A stretch of 64,000 nt of DNA from Psychrobacter coccoides (GTDB lineage Bacteria; Pseudomonadota; Gammaproteobacteria; Pseudomonadales; Moraxellaceae). The stretch covers positions 26,705 to 90,704 of the forward strand of contig NZ_JAGBKM010000014.1 in assembly GCF_017498085.1 (NCBI RefSeq). Reading direction: 5' to 3'. The translations under genes were made by a program, and so were the position numbers. Position 1 is the stretch's first letter, and every line of letters starts with the position of its first letter. The notes beneath the pieces were generated by a model that saw only the letters and a program-made list of their open reading frames with translations, had not been told where the DNA came from and did no database searches. This document shows, piece after piece, positions 39,549-49,323 of the stretch.

Positions 39549-40079
39549 CTAAAGTGCCTCAAAAGACGCAAGATGATGCAGCAGTTGATTTACCATATGA
39601 CGTGGATAAGTATGGCCCGTTGGCATTATAATATGAGCGACCTCTCGATATAATGGATCACGCACACGGTATAGGTCCTCTAGTATCTCTCTGGGGTTTG
39701 GCTGCTGTAATAGCGGCCGTGATTTATCTTTGGCGGTGCGGGTCATCTGCACATCGACAGGCGCATTGAGATAAACCACGATGCCACGCTGTCGTAAAAA
39801 TCTGCGATTGTCAGCGCTCATAACAGCGCCGCCACCCGTCGCGAGCACTATCTGCTGGCGCTGAGTGAGCTCATCAATAGCCCGAGTTTCACGCGCCCGA
39901 AATCCCGCCTCACCTTCTTTGGCAAATATCCAAGCAATGTCAGCGCCTGTCTGCGACTCGACATACCAGTCACTGTCTACAAACGTGCGTCCCAATTGCT
40001 TGGCAAGCAATCGGCCAATGGTCGTTTTTCCCGCTCCCATCGGTCCGACTAAAAACACCGAGGGTAATTCCTCCAACAT
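39549..40079 (-). CDS. aroK: Shikimate kinase AroK
   Basis: Phosphorylates shikimate with ATP. P-loop FLVGPMGAGKTTIGRLLA, shikimate-binding DSDWYVE and GFRARE, and ATGGGAVMSADNR are all visible. About 176 aa, the normal length. A GTG at 40088 is in frame, but the ATG at 40079 (MLEELPSVFLVGP) is the more usual start; the ribosome site is weak for both. Lies between pilQ and aroB, as in Pseudomonas and Acinetobacter. Confidence 0.95.
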   Translation of the reverse strand: MLEELPSVFLVGPMGAGKTTIGRLLAKQLGRTFVDSDWYVESQTGADIAWIFAKEGEAGFRARETRAIDELTQRQQIVLATGGGAVMSADNRRFLRQRGIVVYLNAPVDVQMTRTAKDKSRPLLQQPNPREILEDLYRVRDPLYREVAHIIMPTGHTYPRHMVNQLLHHLASFEAL

Positions 40080-40223
40080 AACACTCACTCAGATAAATCA
40101 ACTATCATACAACGTCATCGATATTCTGGCTAGTAACCAACTGCGATTATTGTGCGTAAAATTTAGCAAACCCAGTATCACGTTAGCGTGTATTCATTTG
40201 AAAAATGACGATAAGAATGACCC

Positions 40224-40257
40224 ATAAAAAAAGCAAGCCTGAGTAAGCGGCTTGCTT
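40224..40257 (-). terminator. Terminator after pilQ
   Basis: On the minus strand AAGCAAGCC, a 9-nt loop and GGCTTGCTT are followed by a run of T. It separates pilQ from aroK. Confidence 0.8.
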
Positions 40258-40283
40258 CTTGGGACATCCCTATCCGTTAAGGC

Positions 40284-42623
40284 TTAATCTAAACGGCTCA
40301 CCCCATCATTGATGAGTTTTGGTGTGACAAAAATAAGCAGCTCTTCTTTGGCATTGCTGCGCACGTCTTTACGGAAAGCACGACCGATATAAGGCAGATC
40401 ACCTAAGAATGGTACCTTGTCTACCCCATTAGACGTACGGTTTTTAAACACGCCGCCCAGTACGATCGTTTGACCATCTTCGACAATAACGTTGGTAGAA
40501 ATAGAGTCTTCAGCAATGGCCACTTGGTTGTTGATGATGGTTGGGGTGCCATTGGTAATCATTAATTGCAAACCAATCTTACCATCAGGGGTGATGTTTG
40601 GTGTGGCCTCTAAACTTAACGCTGCTTCTTTAAAACTGGTAGACGTGGCGCCACTGGCAGCCGCCTCTTGGTAAGGAATCTGTGTACCAGAAGATACCTT
40701 TGCCGTCTGCTTATCAGCGGTTAAAACCTTAGGAGTAGAGATCACTTCACCACGATTGTCCGCTTGTAGCGCTGACAGCTCAAGATCTAACATCACATCT
40801 GACATGCTAAGCAAGCCAAAAGCGATACTACCGGCAGGATTGGCCACCCCCAAGTCGACGTTTAGGTTATCAGGACGACTGATATCATACGACGGATAAG
40901 AAACCGTTTGACCATTAACAGTGGTTGTCTCCACGTCAAAGTCTTTTAAGTCCCATAAGGTCTGATTACTACCACCCACCAGCAAATTACGATTGTTAGC
41001 AGCGCCATTTGATAAAATACCCCAGCGAACGCCAATCTCTTTGCTAAAGCTATCCGTAGCACTGACAATACGTGCTTCAATCATCACTTGTCGTACCGGT
41101 ATATCGATCTTACTGATCAATCTATGGATGTTTTCTATACTGTCTGCCACGTCTTTTACAATGAGAGTATTGGTGCGCTCATCTATCGTGACGGTGCCAC
41201 GATTAGACAGCAAGGTATTGTTATCAGCACCACGATTTGAGCTGCCGCCAGATGAGCCGCTGCCTTGAGAGATAAGCGTCAGCACATCTTGCGCTTTGGC
41301 ATAGCTTAAACGAATGTACTCCGTACGTAGCGGTGCAAAAGACTCTACCGCCTGTTGCGCCTCAAGTTCTTGTGCTTCTTGCTGCGCAAGTTCGACTGCA
41401 GGAGCAACCAAAATCACATTGCCATTTTCACGTTTACCTAAGCTTTTACTTTTTAGGATGATATCAAGCGCTTGATCCCAAGGCACATTGATCAGACGTA
41501 AAGTGATATTGCCAGCAACCGAATCACTAGCGACAATATTCATTTCCGTAAATTGCGCTAGGATATCCAGCACGCTACGAACTTCTACATCTTGGAACTC
41601 CATAGACAGCGGTGCGCCTGTATACACTTTTTCTTCAAGTGTTGGCTCACGCAATAACTCAGGCTTGCTGATAGTCACATTAAGCTGATTACCAGACTGA
41701 TAGGCTTGATATTCATAATCACCTGTCATATTGATGGTGACCACACCGTTTTGACCTTGGTTTTTAGTGTCTATACTTTCTACCAGTCCACTATTGACAT
41801 TAAGCCGGCGCAGTAAGTTTCTAGGAATGGTGCTACCAGTCATACGTACCACCAGCTTATTGCCTTGGCGCTGTACGTCTATAGGTATAGACTCATTAGC
41901 CAGTGCCATGCTGATATTGCCACCGCCATTATCAGTTGGCGCAAAGTTTAATGCGCTCAAACCATCATAATTGTATTGCTTACTGACTTGTGAAGCGGCC
42001 AGATTAGGATCTAATAGCGGGTTGACACGAACAACCATAGTATCAGTAACGGCTTTTTCTGCCGCCGTAGTCGTCACAACGGTATTAGATGGTGCTTTAT
42101 TGCTACTGGTTTCGATGATTGGCGTGACATTCGCTGTTGAAGCGACGGGCGCCAGGCTGGCAACGACAACTGGACGGTTAGGGTCAGTGATGGTGAGTAA
42201 CAGCTCATTGCCATCGACAGCAGTGGTATAGTTACCGCTTTGCTTTAGACCAACAATCAGACGTGTGGTACTGTCATTACTTAGAGTCGTCACGTCGTTG
42301 ACCATGCCAATATTATAATCATTGAATCGATCAGCAAGTCCGTTTTGTACTTGTTCAAAATCTAATACCAAACGGCTTGGGTCATCGAGTTGATACGCTG
42401 CAGGCAGTACCGGAGCCCCAGTAAAACCTAGGCGCATCTGGGTAACAGCAGGTGCCGTCTGTACTACAGAGATGTTATTGATACGCTGGTCGGCATAGGC
42501 GGCACTGCTGATAGCGACCATACTGGCTGCCAGCGCAGGTATAGCAAAGCGTGAGGCAGAGATGGCGAAACTAGAGGAAACACGGTTACTCATCGTCATT
42601 ACCTTGTTATTGCGTACTGTCAT
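40284..42623 (-). CDS. pilQ: Type IV pilus secretin PilQ
   Basis: Outer-membrane channel of the type IV pilus. A signal peptide (ALAASMVAISSAAYA) is followed by two AMIN domains that bind peptidoglycan, the N0 domain (MEFQDVEVRSVLDILAQF), an N1 domain with IRLSYAKAQDVLTLIS, a glycine/serine-rich loop (SGSSGGSSNRG), VTIDERTNTLIVKD, and the secretin domain (VMIEARIVSATDSFSKEIGVRWG to LLIFVTPKLIND). 779 aa. GAGGAA precedes the ATG. Last gene of pilMNOPQ, closed by a terminator. Confidence 0.96.
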   Translation of the reverse strand: MTVRNNKVMTMSNRVSSSFAISASRFAIPALAASMVAISSAAYADQRINNISVVQTAPAVTQMRLGFTGAPVLPAAYQLDDPSRLVLDFEQVQNGLADRFNDYNIGMVNDVTTLSNDSTTRLIVGLKQSGNYTTAVDGNELLLTITDPNRPVVVASLAPVASTANVTPIIETSSNKAPSNTVVTTTAAEKAVTDTMVVRVNPLLDPNLAASQVSKQYNYDGLSALNFAPTDNGGGNISMALANESIPIDVQRQGNKLVVRMTGSTIPRNLLRRLNVNSGLVESIDTKNQGQNGVVTINMTGDYEYQAYQSGNQLNVTISKPELLREPTLEEKVYTGAPLSMEFQDVEVRSVLDILAQFTEMNIVASDSVAGNITLRLINVPWDQALDIILKSKSLGKRENGNVILVAPAVELAQQEAQELEAQQAVESFAPLRTEYIRLSYAKAQDVLTLISQGSGSSGGSSNRGADNNTLLSNRGTVTIDERTNTLIVKDVADSIENIHRLISKIDIPVRQVMIEARIVSATDSFSKEIGVRWGILSNGAANNRNLLVGGSNQTLWDLKDFDVETTTVNGQTVSYPSYDISRPDNLNVDLGVANPAGSIAFGLLSMSDVMLDLELSALQADNRGEVISTPKVLTADKQTAKVSSGTQIPYQEAAASGATSTSFKEAALSLEATPNITPDGKIGLQLMITNGTPTIINNQVAIAEDSISTNVIVEDGQTIVLGGVFKNRTSNGVDKVPFLGDLPYIGRAFRKDVRSNAKEELLIFVTPKLINDGVSRLD

Positions 42624-42650
42624 TACTTATTCCTCAAAAAATCTGCCAAT

Positions 42651-43181
42651 TTAGTTTATGGGAGAGACCAACGACTGAGGTCTTTCGGTAAACCCTGCGC
42701 GGCTATCTGGCACAATTTCAATCAAATTAATTTGCGTCGGTGTGATTTCAACAATACGACCGTCATTTAATCCCATATAGTTACCTACCTTGACGTTTGC
42801 TACTGAGCCATCTGGCCGTTGTATGAGTGCGTATTGCTGCCCCTCAGGAGAGACCAACACACCTCTAAAAGTCAGCTGTGATAGCTCATATTGCTCTAAC
42901 GGTTCTTTGATTCGATTAATATCAGGGCGTATACCATCTAAGGACGTATCTGCTCCTTGTGTGTTCACCAGGCTCGGTGGTAAAAATGGGCTGCGCAGCA
43001 TATTGGCACTATAGACATAATCTTCAATCAATTCAGCTTGTGGCGGGGGTTCAATTGGCTGCGACGGTGAGTTACGAATCTCATTCATCGCCTGCTCTGC
43101 CATACCGATACGGTCGGAGCATCCTGTCAGGGTTATAGCTGTGATAGCAAGAGTGAGAAGGACTGGTTTCTTAGCATACAT
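42651..43181 (-). CDS. pilP: Type IV pilus assembly lipoprotein PilP
   Basis: Inner-membrane lipoprotein that links the PilN/PilO complex to PilQ. Lipobox LTGC near residue 20 follows a short hydrophobic stretch; a proline-rich linker (PPPQAELIEDYVYSANMLRSPF) and the C-terminal beta-domain (LSQLTFRGVLVSPEGQQYAL) are typical. About 176 aa. A perfect AAGGAGGT ribosome site precedes the ATG at 43181, one base after the pilO stop. Confidence 0.95.
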   Translation of the reverse strand: MYAKKPVLLTLAITAITLTGCSDRIGMAEQAMNEIRNSPSQPIEPPPQAELIEDYVYSANMLRSPFLPPSLVNTQGADTSLDGIRPDINRIKEPLEQYELSQLTFRGVLVSPEGQQYALIQRPDGSVANVKVGNYMGLNDGRIVEITPTQINLIEIVPDSRAGFTERPQSLVSPIN

Positions 43182-43182
43182 A

Positions 43183-43884
43183 TTAATTACCTCCTTCTGT
43201 AGCTGTATCAGCATCTGCTATCTCTTTTGAGCGATACGTTTTGGTCCGTAGTACTAAGTTCAACTCTGGCAGCGTCTCTAAAGTCGGTTTCGGATTACTC
43301 ACCTCAAAATCATGCATCGTAATGATTCGTGGCAGTGCAGCAAGTCCACTAATAAAGCTACCAAACTGATGATACTCACCTATGGCAGCAATACGGATAG
43401 GCTGCTCAATAAAGAATTCGTTTTCAACCTCAGCTTCGACAGATATGTCTTGAAAGCGTATGTTGCTACCAACACCCGTCATATTAATACCTTCGACCAG
43501 CTCTGATACCCGAGTCTCTTTTGGCAGTTGATCCAACAAAGTATTAAATTCAATATCCATCTGCTCGACTTGCGCTTTATACGCTTCCAAATGACGAGCA
43601 CGAGATTCTTTTTTGCGATAGCTCTCAAGCAAAACCTGTTGCTCATTCTCTGCCGCTTTAATTTCATCCAGTTTGCCACTGATAGGCAAAGCCCAAGATA
43701 ATGCAGCAATCAGCACCACAATAAAAGCGAATATCGTGACTTTAACAGGGACTGGCCAACTGCCATAATTCTCAGTATCTAAAGATTCAAAACTACGGCG
43801 AAAATCATTGAGATCAAACTGTTTCTTGTTTTGATCCTTGGTTTTTTTTGCCTTACTCAGGCCTTTTTTACGCGTAAGCTTCAC
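43183..43884 (-). CDS. pilO: Type IV pilus inner-membrane protein PilO
   Basis: Bitopic protein of the pilus alignment subcomplex. An N-terminal lysine-rich cytoplasmic part (about 1-45), one membrane helix (VTIFAFIVVLIAALSWALP), a coiled-coil (about 70-125) and a ferredoxin-like periplasmic domain (VENEFFIEQPIRIAAIGEYH) match the family. 233 aa. Overlaps pilN by the ATGA stop/start arrangement. Confidence 0.95.
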   Translation of the reverse strand: MKLTRKKGLSKAKKTKDQNKKQFDLNDFRRSFESLDTENYGSWPVPVKVTIFAFIVVLIAALSWALPISGKLDEIKAAENEQQVLLESYRKKESRARHLEAYKAQVEQMDIEFNTLLDQLPKETRVSELVEGINMTGVGSNIRFQDISVEAEVENEFFIEQPIRIAAIGEYHQFGSFISGLAALPRIITMHDFEVSNPKPTLETLPELNLVLRTKTYRSKEIADADTATEGGN

Positions 43885-44519
43885 AAGTCACCTCCAGTCT
43901 CAGCACTCTCATCAGCGTCAGTAGCTTGTGACTGAACTTGCGTCGTGATAACAAATTGTACATAGCTGTCTTCAGGATAGGTAGGACGTGACTTATTGCC
44001 TGTATTGAGCTCAGGTGCCGCCTCATAAGCACGTATGTTTTGCTGAATATTTCGTACTGCAGAGCCCCCCATCCACTTACTGGCATCTAAATTCCGTATC
44101 AAACTTGATACCACATTTGGGTTATCTGCTAGGCCAGTTAAGATGAGTGTATTATCTTCCCGTTTTAGATTGTTTAAGTACAAAGCAGCGGGGACGGCTT
44201 TTGCCAGATCATCCCATAAATGTACAGGCACAGGGCGGCGACCTTGTAGATCCTGAATGACCTGCATGCGTGAAACAATGTCGTCACGGCGTTGCTCTAA
44301 GCTGTCGATTTCAACAAGTATCGTGTCCAAGCGAGTATTTTCTTGGGTAATCAAGGCATTGGCATCACGCTGCTCTTCAAGCTCATTATTGAAGTAGCTC
44401 CATGTCGCAAATGCGGCCAACAGTGCCAGCAGGGTTACAGCAGCAACTAAAGTGATAAATTCTTTATTGCGGCGTTCACGTTCTTCTTGCCGCCAGGGTA
44501 AAAGGTTAATACGAGCCAT
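43881..44519 (-). CDS. pilN: Type IV pilus inner-membrane protein PilN
   Basis: Bitopic partner of PilO. It starts MARINLLPWRQEERERR, the cytoplasmic motif that binds PilM, then has one membrane helix (LVAAVTLLALLAAFATW), a coiled coil and a periplasmic ferredoxin-like domain. 212 aa, standard length. The start overlaps the pilM stop by one base (TGATG). Confidence 0.96.
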   Translation of the reverse strand: MARINLLPWRQEERERRNKEFITLVAAVTLLALLAAFATWSYFNNELEEQRDANALITQENTRLDTILVEIDSLEQRRDDIVSRMQVIQDLQGRRPVPVHLWDDLAKAVPAALYLNNLKREDNTLILTGLADNPNVVSSLIRNLDASKWMGGSAVRNIQQNIRAYEAAPELNTGNKSRPTYPEDSYVQFVITTQVQSQATDADESAETGGDL

Positions 44520-45574
44520 CAGTCAAAGCTCCTTAACGCAAGGCCACAAGCTGCCATCAAACTTGCGGCATCAATTGCCAGTTGTTCGTTGTCGATACTG
44601 GGATCTATCGTCATATTGATAAAAGGATTTGCTACCGTCACTGGCACCCCTATCTTTTGTTGTACCAACCCTGATAGACCTGGAACAGAGCTACTACCCC
44701 CTGCCAGTACGACATGATCTATGCTATTGTATTGACTAGACGAGAAATAAAACTGTAATGAGCGGGTAATCTGCTGGATCGTACTTTCCATAAATGGTGT
44801 GAGAATATCCGTATAATAGTCATCTGGTAGTACGCTTTCACGCTTACTGGCTGCCGCTTCTTCAAAAGACAACCCATAACGATCCTGAATGGCTTGTGTC
44901 AGCTGTAGTCCGCCAAATAGTTGCTCACGGCTATAAACGAACTCACCATTTTTTGCGATATATAAAGTCGTTTGATGATGACCGATATCGACGATGGCAA
45001 CCAGCTCTGGCATATTAGGCAGGCTATCTACCATCAGCTCAAAGGCACGCTCTATGGCATGTGACTCAATATCTACTATCTTGGCTTGTAAACCACCAAA
45101 CACTAAAGAGTCTGTACGCTGATCCACGTTTTCTGAACGTGATGCGGCTAAAAGCACCTGTACCAGATTGTCATCCACCAAAGAGGGGCCCAATACTTCA
45201 AAATCTAAATTAACTTCATCTAAAGGATAAGGAATATATTGATCTGCATCCAAACGGATTTGTGCCTCACGTTCGATATCTGTCAACTTCATGTCCATGT
45301 CTATAATCTTGGTGATGACAGAGGAACCTGATACTGCGGTGGCCGCGTCACTTCCTGCCACCTGACAACGTTTGGCCACACGAGCAATGGCAGCACCGAC
45401 CTCTTCAGTATCGACAATTAACTTATCGACAACCACACCTGGTGACAGCCCTTCAATACCATAGGAGTTTAAGTGAAACATGCCTTGCTGACGCTGGATA
45501 TCGACCAGCTTTATCGAAGTAGCAGAGATATCTACTCCAACCAAATGTCGCCCTTTAGAAGAAAATAGCCTCAC
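44519..45574 (-). CDS. pilM: Type IV pilus actin-like protein PilM
   Basis: Cytoplasmic actin-fold ATP-binding protein that recruits PilN. Phosphate-binding strands are VGVDISATSIKLVDI and VAIVDIGHHQTTLYI; the adenosine-side loop is VVLAGGSSSVPGL. 351 aa, usual length. First gene of pilMNOPQ; divergent from mrcA, as in Pseudomonas. Confidence 0.96.
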   Translation of the reverse strand: MRLFSSKGRHLVGVDISATSIKLVDIQRQQGMFHLNSYGIEGLSPGVVVDKLIVDTEEVGAAIARVAKRCQVAGSDAATAVSGSSVITKIIDMDMKLTDIEREAQIRLDADQYIPYPLDEVNLDFEVLGPSLVDDNLVQVLLAASRSENVDQRTDSLVFGGLQAKIVDIESHAIERAFELMVDSLPNMPELVAIVDIGHHQTTLYIAKNGEFVYSREQLFGGLQLTQAIQDRYGLSFEEAAASKRESVLPDDYYTDILTPFMESTIQQITRSLQFYFSSSQYNSIDHVVLAGGSSSVPGLSGLVQQKIGVPVTVANPFINMTIDPSIDNEQLAIDAASLMAACGLALRSFD

Positions 45575-45721
45575 AAGCGCTTTACCTTATATAAAGTTTA
45601 CGTTCTGATATGTTTTTGTAATAATTCAATACAATACGTTACTTAAATGATAGATTCAAGTATTTTGCGTACTTATAAGACAAATTACACTTTTAGTATG
45701 ACCTGCCTGTTTTGTTCAAGG

Positions 45722-45727
45722 TATAAT
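45722..45727 (+). promoter_or_regulatory. Likely -10 box of mrcA
   Basis: A perfect TATAAT lies 39 bases before the mrcA start in the divergent spacer with pilM. A TGACCT at 45699-45704, at 17-base spacing, is a poor match to a -35 box. Confidence 0.45.
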
Positions 45728-45765
45728 ATATCGTTTTCTGAAAACTCTAATCGATAAGTCTGACT

Positions 45766-48411
45766 ATGACGAAAAAAAATGCCACTGCTCATCTCATTCA
45801 CTTTTTGGTGGGACTTGTCATTGCCTGTCTGGCGTTGGCAGTCGTTTTAGCGCTTGCTGTGCCGATTGGGTTCTATGGTATGGCGATGTACTTATCGCCA
45901 ACGTTACCCAGTATTCAAGAGATCAAAACTGCCAGTCTTGAGATGCCTCTGCAAATCTATAGCAGCGATAATAAACTGATTGGTCAATACGGTAATCGCC
46001 TGTCTTTACCCGTGACTTTTGAAGAGATTCCAGACGACCTAACCCATGCTTTTTTAGCCGCTGAAGACTCGGCATTTTTTCAGCATACTGGTATTAGCCT
46101 CAAAGGTCTTGGACGCGCTGTGACAGAAGCCGTCACTGATGATGAGACACAAACAGGCGGCTCTACCATTACCATGCAGGTCGCCAAAAACTATTTCTTA
46201 AGCTCTGAACGTACTCTAAACCGTAAGCTGACCGAACTTTTTGTCGCCCGTAAGATGGAAGACGAGCTCAGTAAAAACGAAATCTTAACGTTATATGTCA
46301 ATAAAATCTATCTCGGCGAAGGCGCATATGGTATTCGTGCTGCTGCTAAAAAATACTATAGTAAATCACTTGATAACCTGACTATTGCTGAGATGGCGAT
46401 GCTAGCCGGCCTACCAAAGGCTCCCTCAAAATACAACCCAGTAGCCAATCCTGAACGGGCATTGACACGGCGCAACTGGATTATTGGCCGTATGCACGAG
46501 CTGGGCTATATCACTCAGGCTCAATACGATGAAGCAGTTAATGCCCCGATTGGGCTCAAGCTATATCAAGAGAAGCTTGACGTAAACATGCCTTATTTAG
46601 CAGAAATGACCCGATATGCGTTGGTCAATCGCTATGGTGAGCAAGTTGTCAATGGGGGGTGGCGTGTCAGGTTAACGGTTGACAGCAAAGCGCAAAATGC
46701 TGCTGAGGCTGCGGTCCTTAAAGGTTTAATTGCCTATGATCATCGCCATGGCTGGCGAGGTGCTGAGGCAAATGATGAGCCTCTAGAGAACTTTCGTCGC
46801 TATGGCGGTATGTACCCAGCTAAAGTGACCAAGGTAAACGCTCGTAGCTTCGAAGCAGACATGCCATCTGGTGAGAATGTTACTGTTAACTGGTCAGGCA
46901 TGAACTGGGCACGTAAATATATCTCCGCTGACCGCTTTGGTTATTCTCCAAGCAATGCCAGTCAGATCGTCAACAAAAATGATATTATCCGTTTAATACC
47001 AACCAGCAGTGGTGGTTGGAAACTGGCTCAAATACCTGAAGTTCAAGGCAGTTTGGTGTCATTAAATCCGGATACAGGTGCTGTCAAAGCGCTCGTTGGT
47101 GGTTTTGATTTTAATCACAGTAAGTTCAACCGTGCCTTACAGGGCTGGAGACAACCAGGCTCTATCATCAAGCCATTGGTTTACACTGCCGCTTTAGAAA
47201 AAGGCTATCGTCCAGACAGTATCATCTCAGATCAACCGATTCAGGTTGGGGACTGGAAGCCAAAAAACTCTGACGGGCGTTTTTTGGGAGATATCACTCT
47301 CCGCCGAGGGCTTTATCTTTCACGTAACTTAGTGTCTATTCGTTTATTACAGGCGATCGGTATCTCTGATGTTCGTGACTTGTTAGATCAATTTGGACTG
47401 GATAAAGAAAAGCTACCGACTACCCTATCGCTTGCACTGGGTACTGGACAAGCAACCCCGCTACAAATGGCAACGGCTTATGCGACCTTTGCCAATGGCG
47501 GCCATCGCATACAGCCTTATTTTATAGAACAGATATATAATTATGATAACAAGTTGCTATTCCAAGCCAGTCCGCAGCAAGCTTGTGCAGTATGCTTCAA
47601 TGAGCAACTCGTAGATTTAAATGAGAAGCTCATTGCAGACCAAGAGGCGATAGAAACAGAATCCAACAACGACTCTGCTGCTACTGAAGATCCAGAAGAC
47701 AATACCGGTGCTACAGAAAACGATAATATCACCAATGTAAATATTTACGACGCCAGTCCAGAGTCAGATCGTCTACAAGCCCCTACTGTGCAATACACGA
47801 CAGCCGCTCAGGCACCGCGAATATTGACCCCACGCGTCGCTTATGAAATGGCTGATATTCTACGTGATGTGGTACAGCGTGGTACCGCCACCCGGGCCAA
47901 AGCCCTAGGGCGTAGTGATATCGGCGGCAAAACTGGTACCACCAACGAAGCCAAAGACGCTTGGTTTGCAGGGTTTCATCCAACCAACGCTACTGTTGTC
48001 TGGATCGGCTTTGATCAGCCTTCAACCCTTGGCCGTCGTGAGTATGGTGGGGTCGCTGCATTACCTGTATGGATCGACTTTATGAGAGCTGAACTAAAAG
48101 GTAAGCCTTACGAATGGGTATCACTCAATAATCGCTCTAAATCAAAAAAACAAAAACAACGTATATTAGAAATGACAGATGATGGTATTATCACTCCTGA
48201 AGAGACAACGCCAACCAATACGACGAAACCCATCCAACCTAAGACCCAAAAGCGTAAACCGCCTGAGCCTGAAACCATCGATGAAGACTCAGGAAGTAAC
48301 CATGAAGCCAGTCGTAACCCTAATAGCAATAATAGTAGCGGAAACGACAGCGTGCCCCAAAACCCACTAACCGTCACACCTGTTGAGCAGCTGCCGGAAA
48401 TGCCAGAATAA
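45766..48411 (+). CDS. mrcA: Penicillin-binding protein 1A (bifunctional transglycosylase/transpeptidase)
   Basis: Class A PBP: polymerises glycan strands and crosslinks them in the periplasm. One N-terminal membrane helix; the glycosyltransferase domain has AAEDSAFFQHTGIS with the catalytic Glu and GGSTITMQVAKNYFL. The transpeptidase domain has Ser466-x-x-Lys469 in RQPGSIIKPL, SRN at 519-521 and KTG at 722-724. Two unusual parts are an acidic, asparagine-rich insertion at about residues 606-683, between SxN and KTG, and a Pro/Ser/Asn-rich C-terminal tail. 881 aa (E. coli 850). Divergent from pilM, the same order as ponA-pilM in Pseudomonas. Confidence 0.95.
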   Translation: MTKKNATAHLIHFLVGLVIACLALAVVLALAVPIGFYGMAMYLSPTLPSIQEIKTASLEMPLQIYSSDNKLIGQYGNRLSLPVTFEEIPDDLTHAFLAAEDSAFFQHTGISLKGLGRAVTEAVTDDETQTGGSTITMQVAKNYFLSSERTLNRKLTELFVARKMEDELSKNEILTLYVNKIYLGEGAYGIRAAAKKYYSKSLDNLTIAEMAMLAGLPKAPSKYNPVANPERALTRRNWIIGRMHELGYITQAQYDEAVNAPIGLKLYQEKLDVNMPYLAEMTRYALVNRYGEQVVNGGWRVRLTVDSKAQNAAEAAVLKGLIAYDHRHGWRGAEANDEPLENFRRYGGMYPAKVTKVNARSFEADMPSGENVTVNWSGMNWARKYISADRFGYSPSNASQIVNKNDIIRLIPTSSGGWKLAQIPEVQGSLVSLNPDTGAVKALVGGFDFNHSKFNRALQGWRQPGSIIKPLVYTAALEKGYRPDSIISDQPIQVGDWKPKNSDGRFLGDITLRRGLYLSRNLVSIRLLQAIGISDVRDLLDQFGLDKEKLPTTLSLALGTGQATPLQMATAYATFANGGHRIQPYFIEQIYNYDNKLLFQASPQQACAVCFNEQLVDLNEKLIADQEAIETESNNDSAATEDPEDNTGATENDNITNVNIYDASPESDRLQAPTVQYTTAAQAPRILTPRVAYEMADILRDVVQRGTATRAKALGRSDIGGKTGTTNEAKDAWFAGFHPTNATVVWIGFDQPSTLGRREYGGVAALPVWIDFMRAELKGKPYEWVSLNNRSKSKKQKQRILEMTDDGIITPEETTPTNTTKPIQPKTQKRKPPEPETIDEDSGSNHEASRNPNSNNSSGNDSVPQNPLTVTPVEQLPEMPE

Positions 48412-48467
48412 ACCTTCACACAAGCTTGATAGCACTGAATGTGTTGTTTATACCATTTCCAACCACC

Positions 48468-49001
48468 CTAAAACTCGACCATACCGGCACGTAACTGCTC
48501 AATCAACGTCAGCAGTTGCTGACGCCACTCTCGTATGGTTGCTGCATCCGGAAGCCACTGGTTTGATAACGTCACCACATTCACAATAAGATCTTGTGGT
48601 GTCTTTGCCCCATCGTTATCTATCCCCTCTTCGCTGTTCGGCTGGTCTTTTATAACGGTATACAAACAGCGCTGATAAGCACGTTCAATATTCGCCAAAA
48701 TGCCTTGCTGTTGTAGTTGTTGCAGCCGCTGTACCTCTGGTGATACTTGCGTCCGTACGGCCAACGCACGCTCAATATCTGTCAAGCTTGGTGCCACTAC
48801 ATCTAAGCTGTAGAACTGCACAAGCTCTTGCATAAATGCTAAGAAACTGCCGTATAAATGAAAAATAGCGGTTTCACAATGGGCTTGATAATGCTGTTTA
48901 TCATGGCTACTCTCTGCCGCTTGACAGGCCAAACGGCAAAAATACAGCTTTTGATTGGTTCGATCTGCTTGATACTTGGCGACACGACCTTTACCTGCCA
49001 T
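48468..49001 (-). CDS. Hypothetical protein, DUF6586-like
   Basis: 177 aa, soluble and helical, starting MAGKGRVAKYQADRTNQKLYFCRL. A segment of about 90 residues (HYQAHCETAIFHLYGSFLAFMQEL) and a C-terminal helix (WRQQLLTLIEQLRAGMVEF) follow. I associate the TNQKLYF start with DUF6586 of Pseudomonas and relatives, from memory. Function unknown. Convergent with mrcA, on the same strand as rpoC, with no close partner. Confidence 0.6.
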   Translation of the reverse strand: MAGKGRVAKYQADRTNQKLYFCRLACQAAESSHDKQHYQAHCETAIFHLYGSFLAFMQELVQFYSLDVVAPSLTDIERALAVRTQVSPEVQRLQQLQQQGILANIERAYQRCLYTVIKDQPNSEEGIDNDGAKTPQDLIVNVVTLSNQWLPDAATIREWRQQLLTLIEQLRAGMVEF

Positions 49002-49124
49002 ATACCTATCCTTATATTGTTAATTTTGACGCAGGTATAAGTTTACACTTATTTTTAGTCCTATAAGCAATCGTTTTAGCTGTCATATCGTCGATACTAA
49101 ATAAAATAGACACACTGTAGTAAT

Positions 49125-49212
49125 ACGCTAAACTGGTATAAATTTTTCTTGCGTGCTGTGCCTACGCCGACAAAGGCTGCAAAACCAACATTAAAAAACT
49201 AAGCATCCCAGT
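49125..49212 (+). repeat. Dispersed ~86-bp repeat, copy B
   Basis: The segment runs ACGCTAAACTGGTATAAATT ... AAGCATCCCAGT. Against the reverse complement of copy A (62551-62636) it shares CTGGTATAAATTTT, CTTGCGTGCTG, GGCTGC and AAGCATCCCAGT in the same order and spacing. The left end keeps CGCT-ACTGG with two extra bases; the right arm has decayed. Confidence 0.7.
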
Positions 49213-49323
49213 CTTGTCGTATCTTTTTTATACTAACCTGACTATAGATAAAAATAACAGGCACAAAAAAGCCAGCAACGAGGCTGGCTTTTTGTGTACA
49301 AATACTCAAACTATAAAATCTAA
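49213..49323. other. Remainder of the rpoC downstream spacer
   Basis: The 49002-49323 spacer contains repeat copy B and then the rpoC terminator. No gene was seen. Confidence 0.5.
49262..49296 (-). terminator. Terminator after rpoC
   Basis: CACAAAAAAGCCAGC, loop AACGAG, GCTGGCTTTTTGTG: strong stem with T run on the minus strand, 28 bases after the rpoC stop. Confidence 0.9.
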
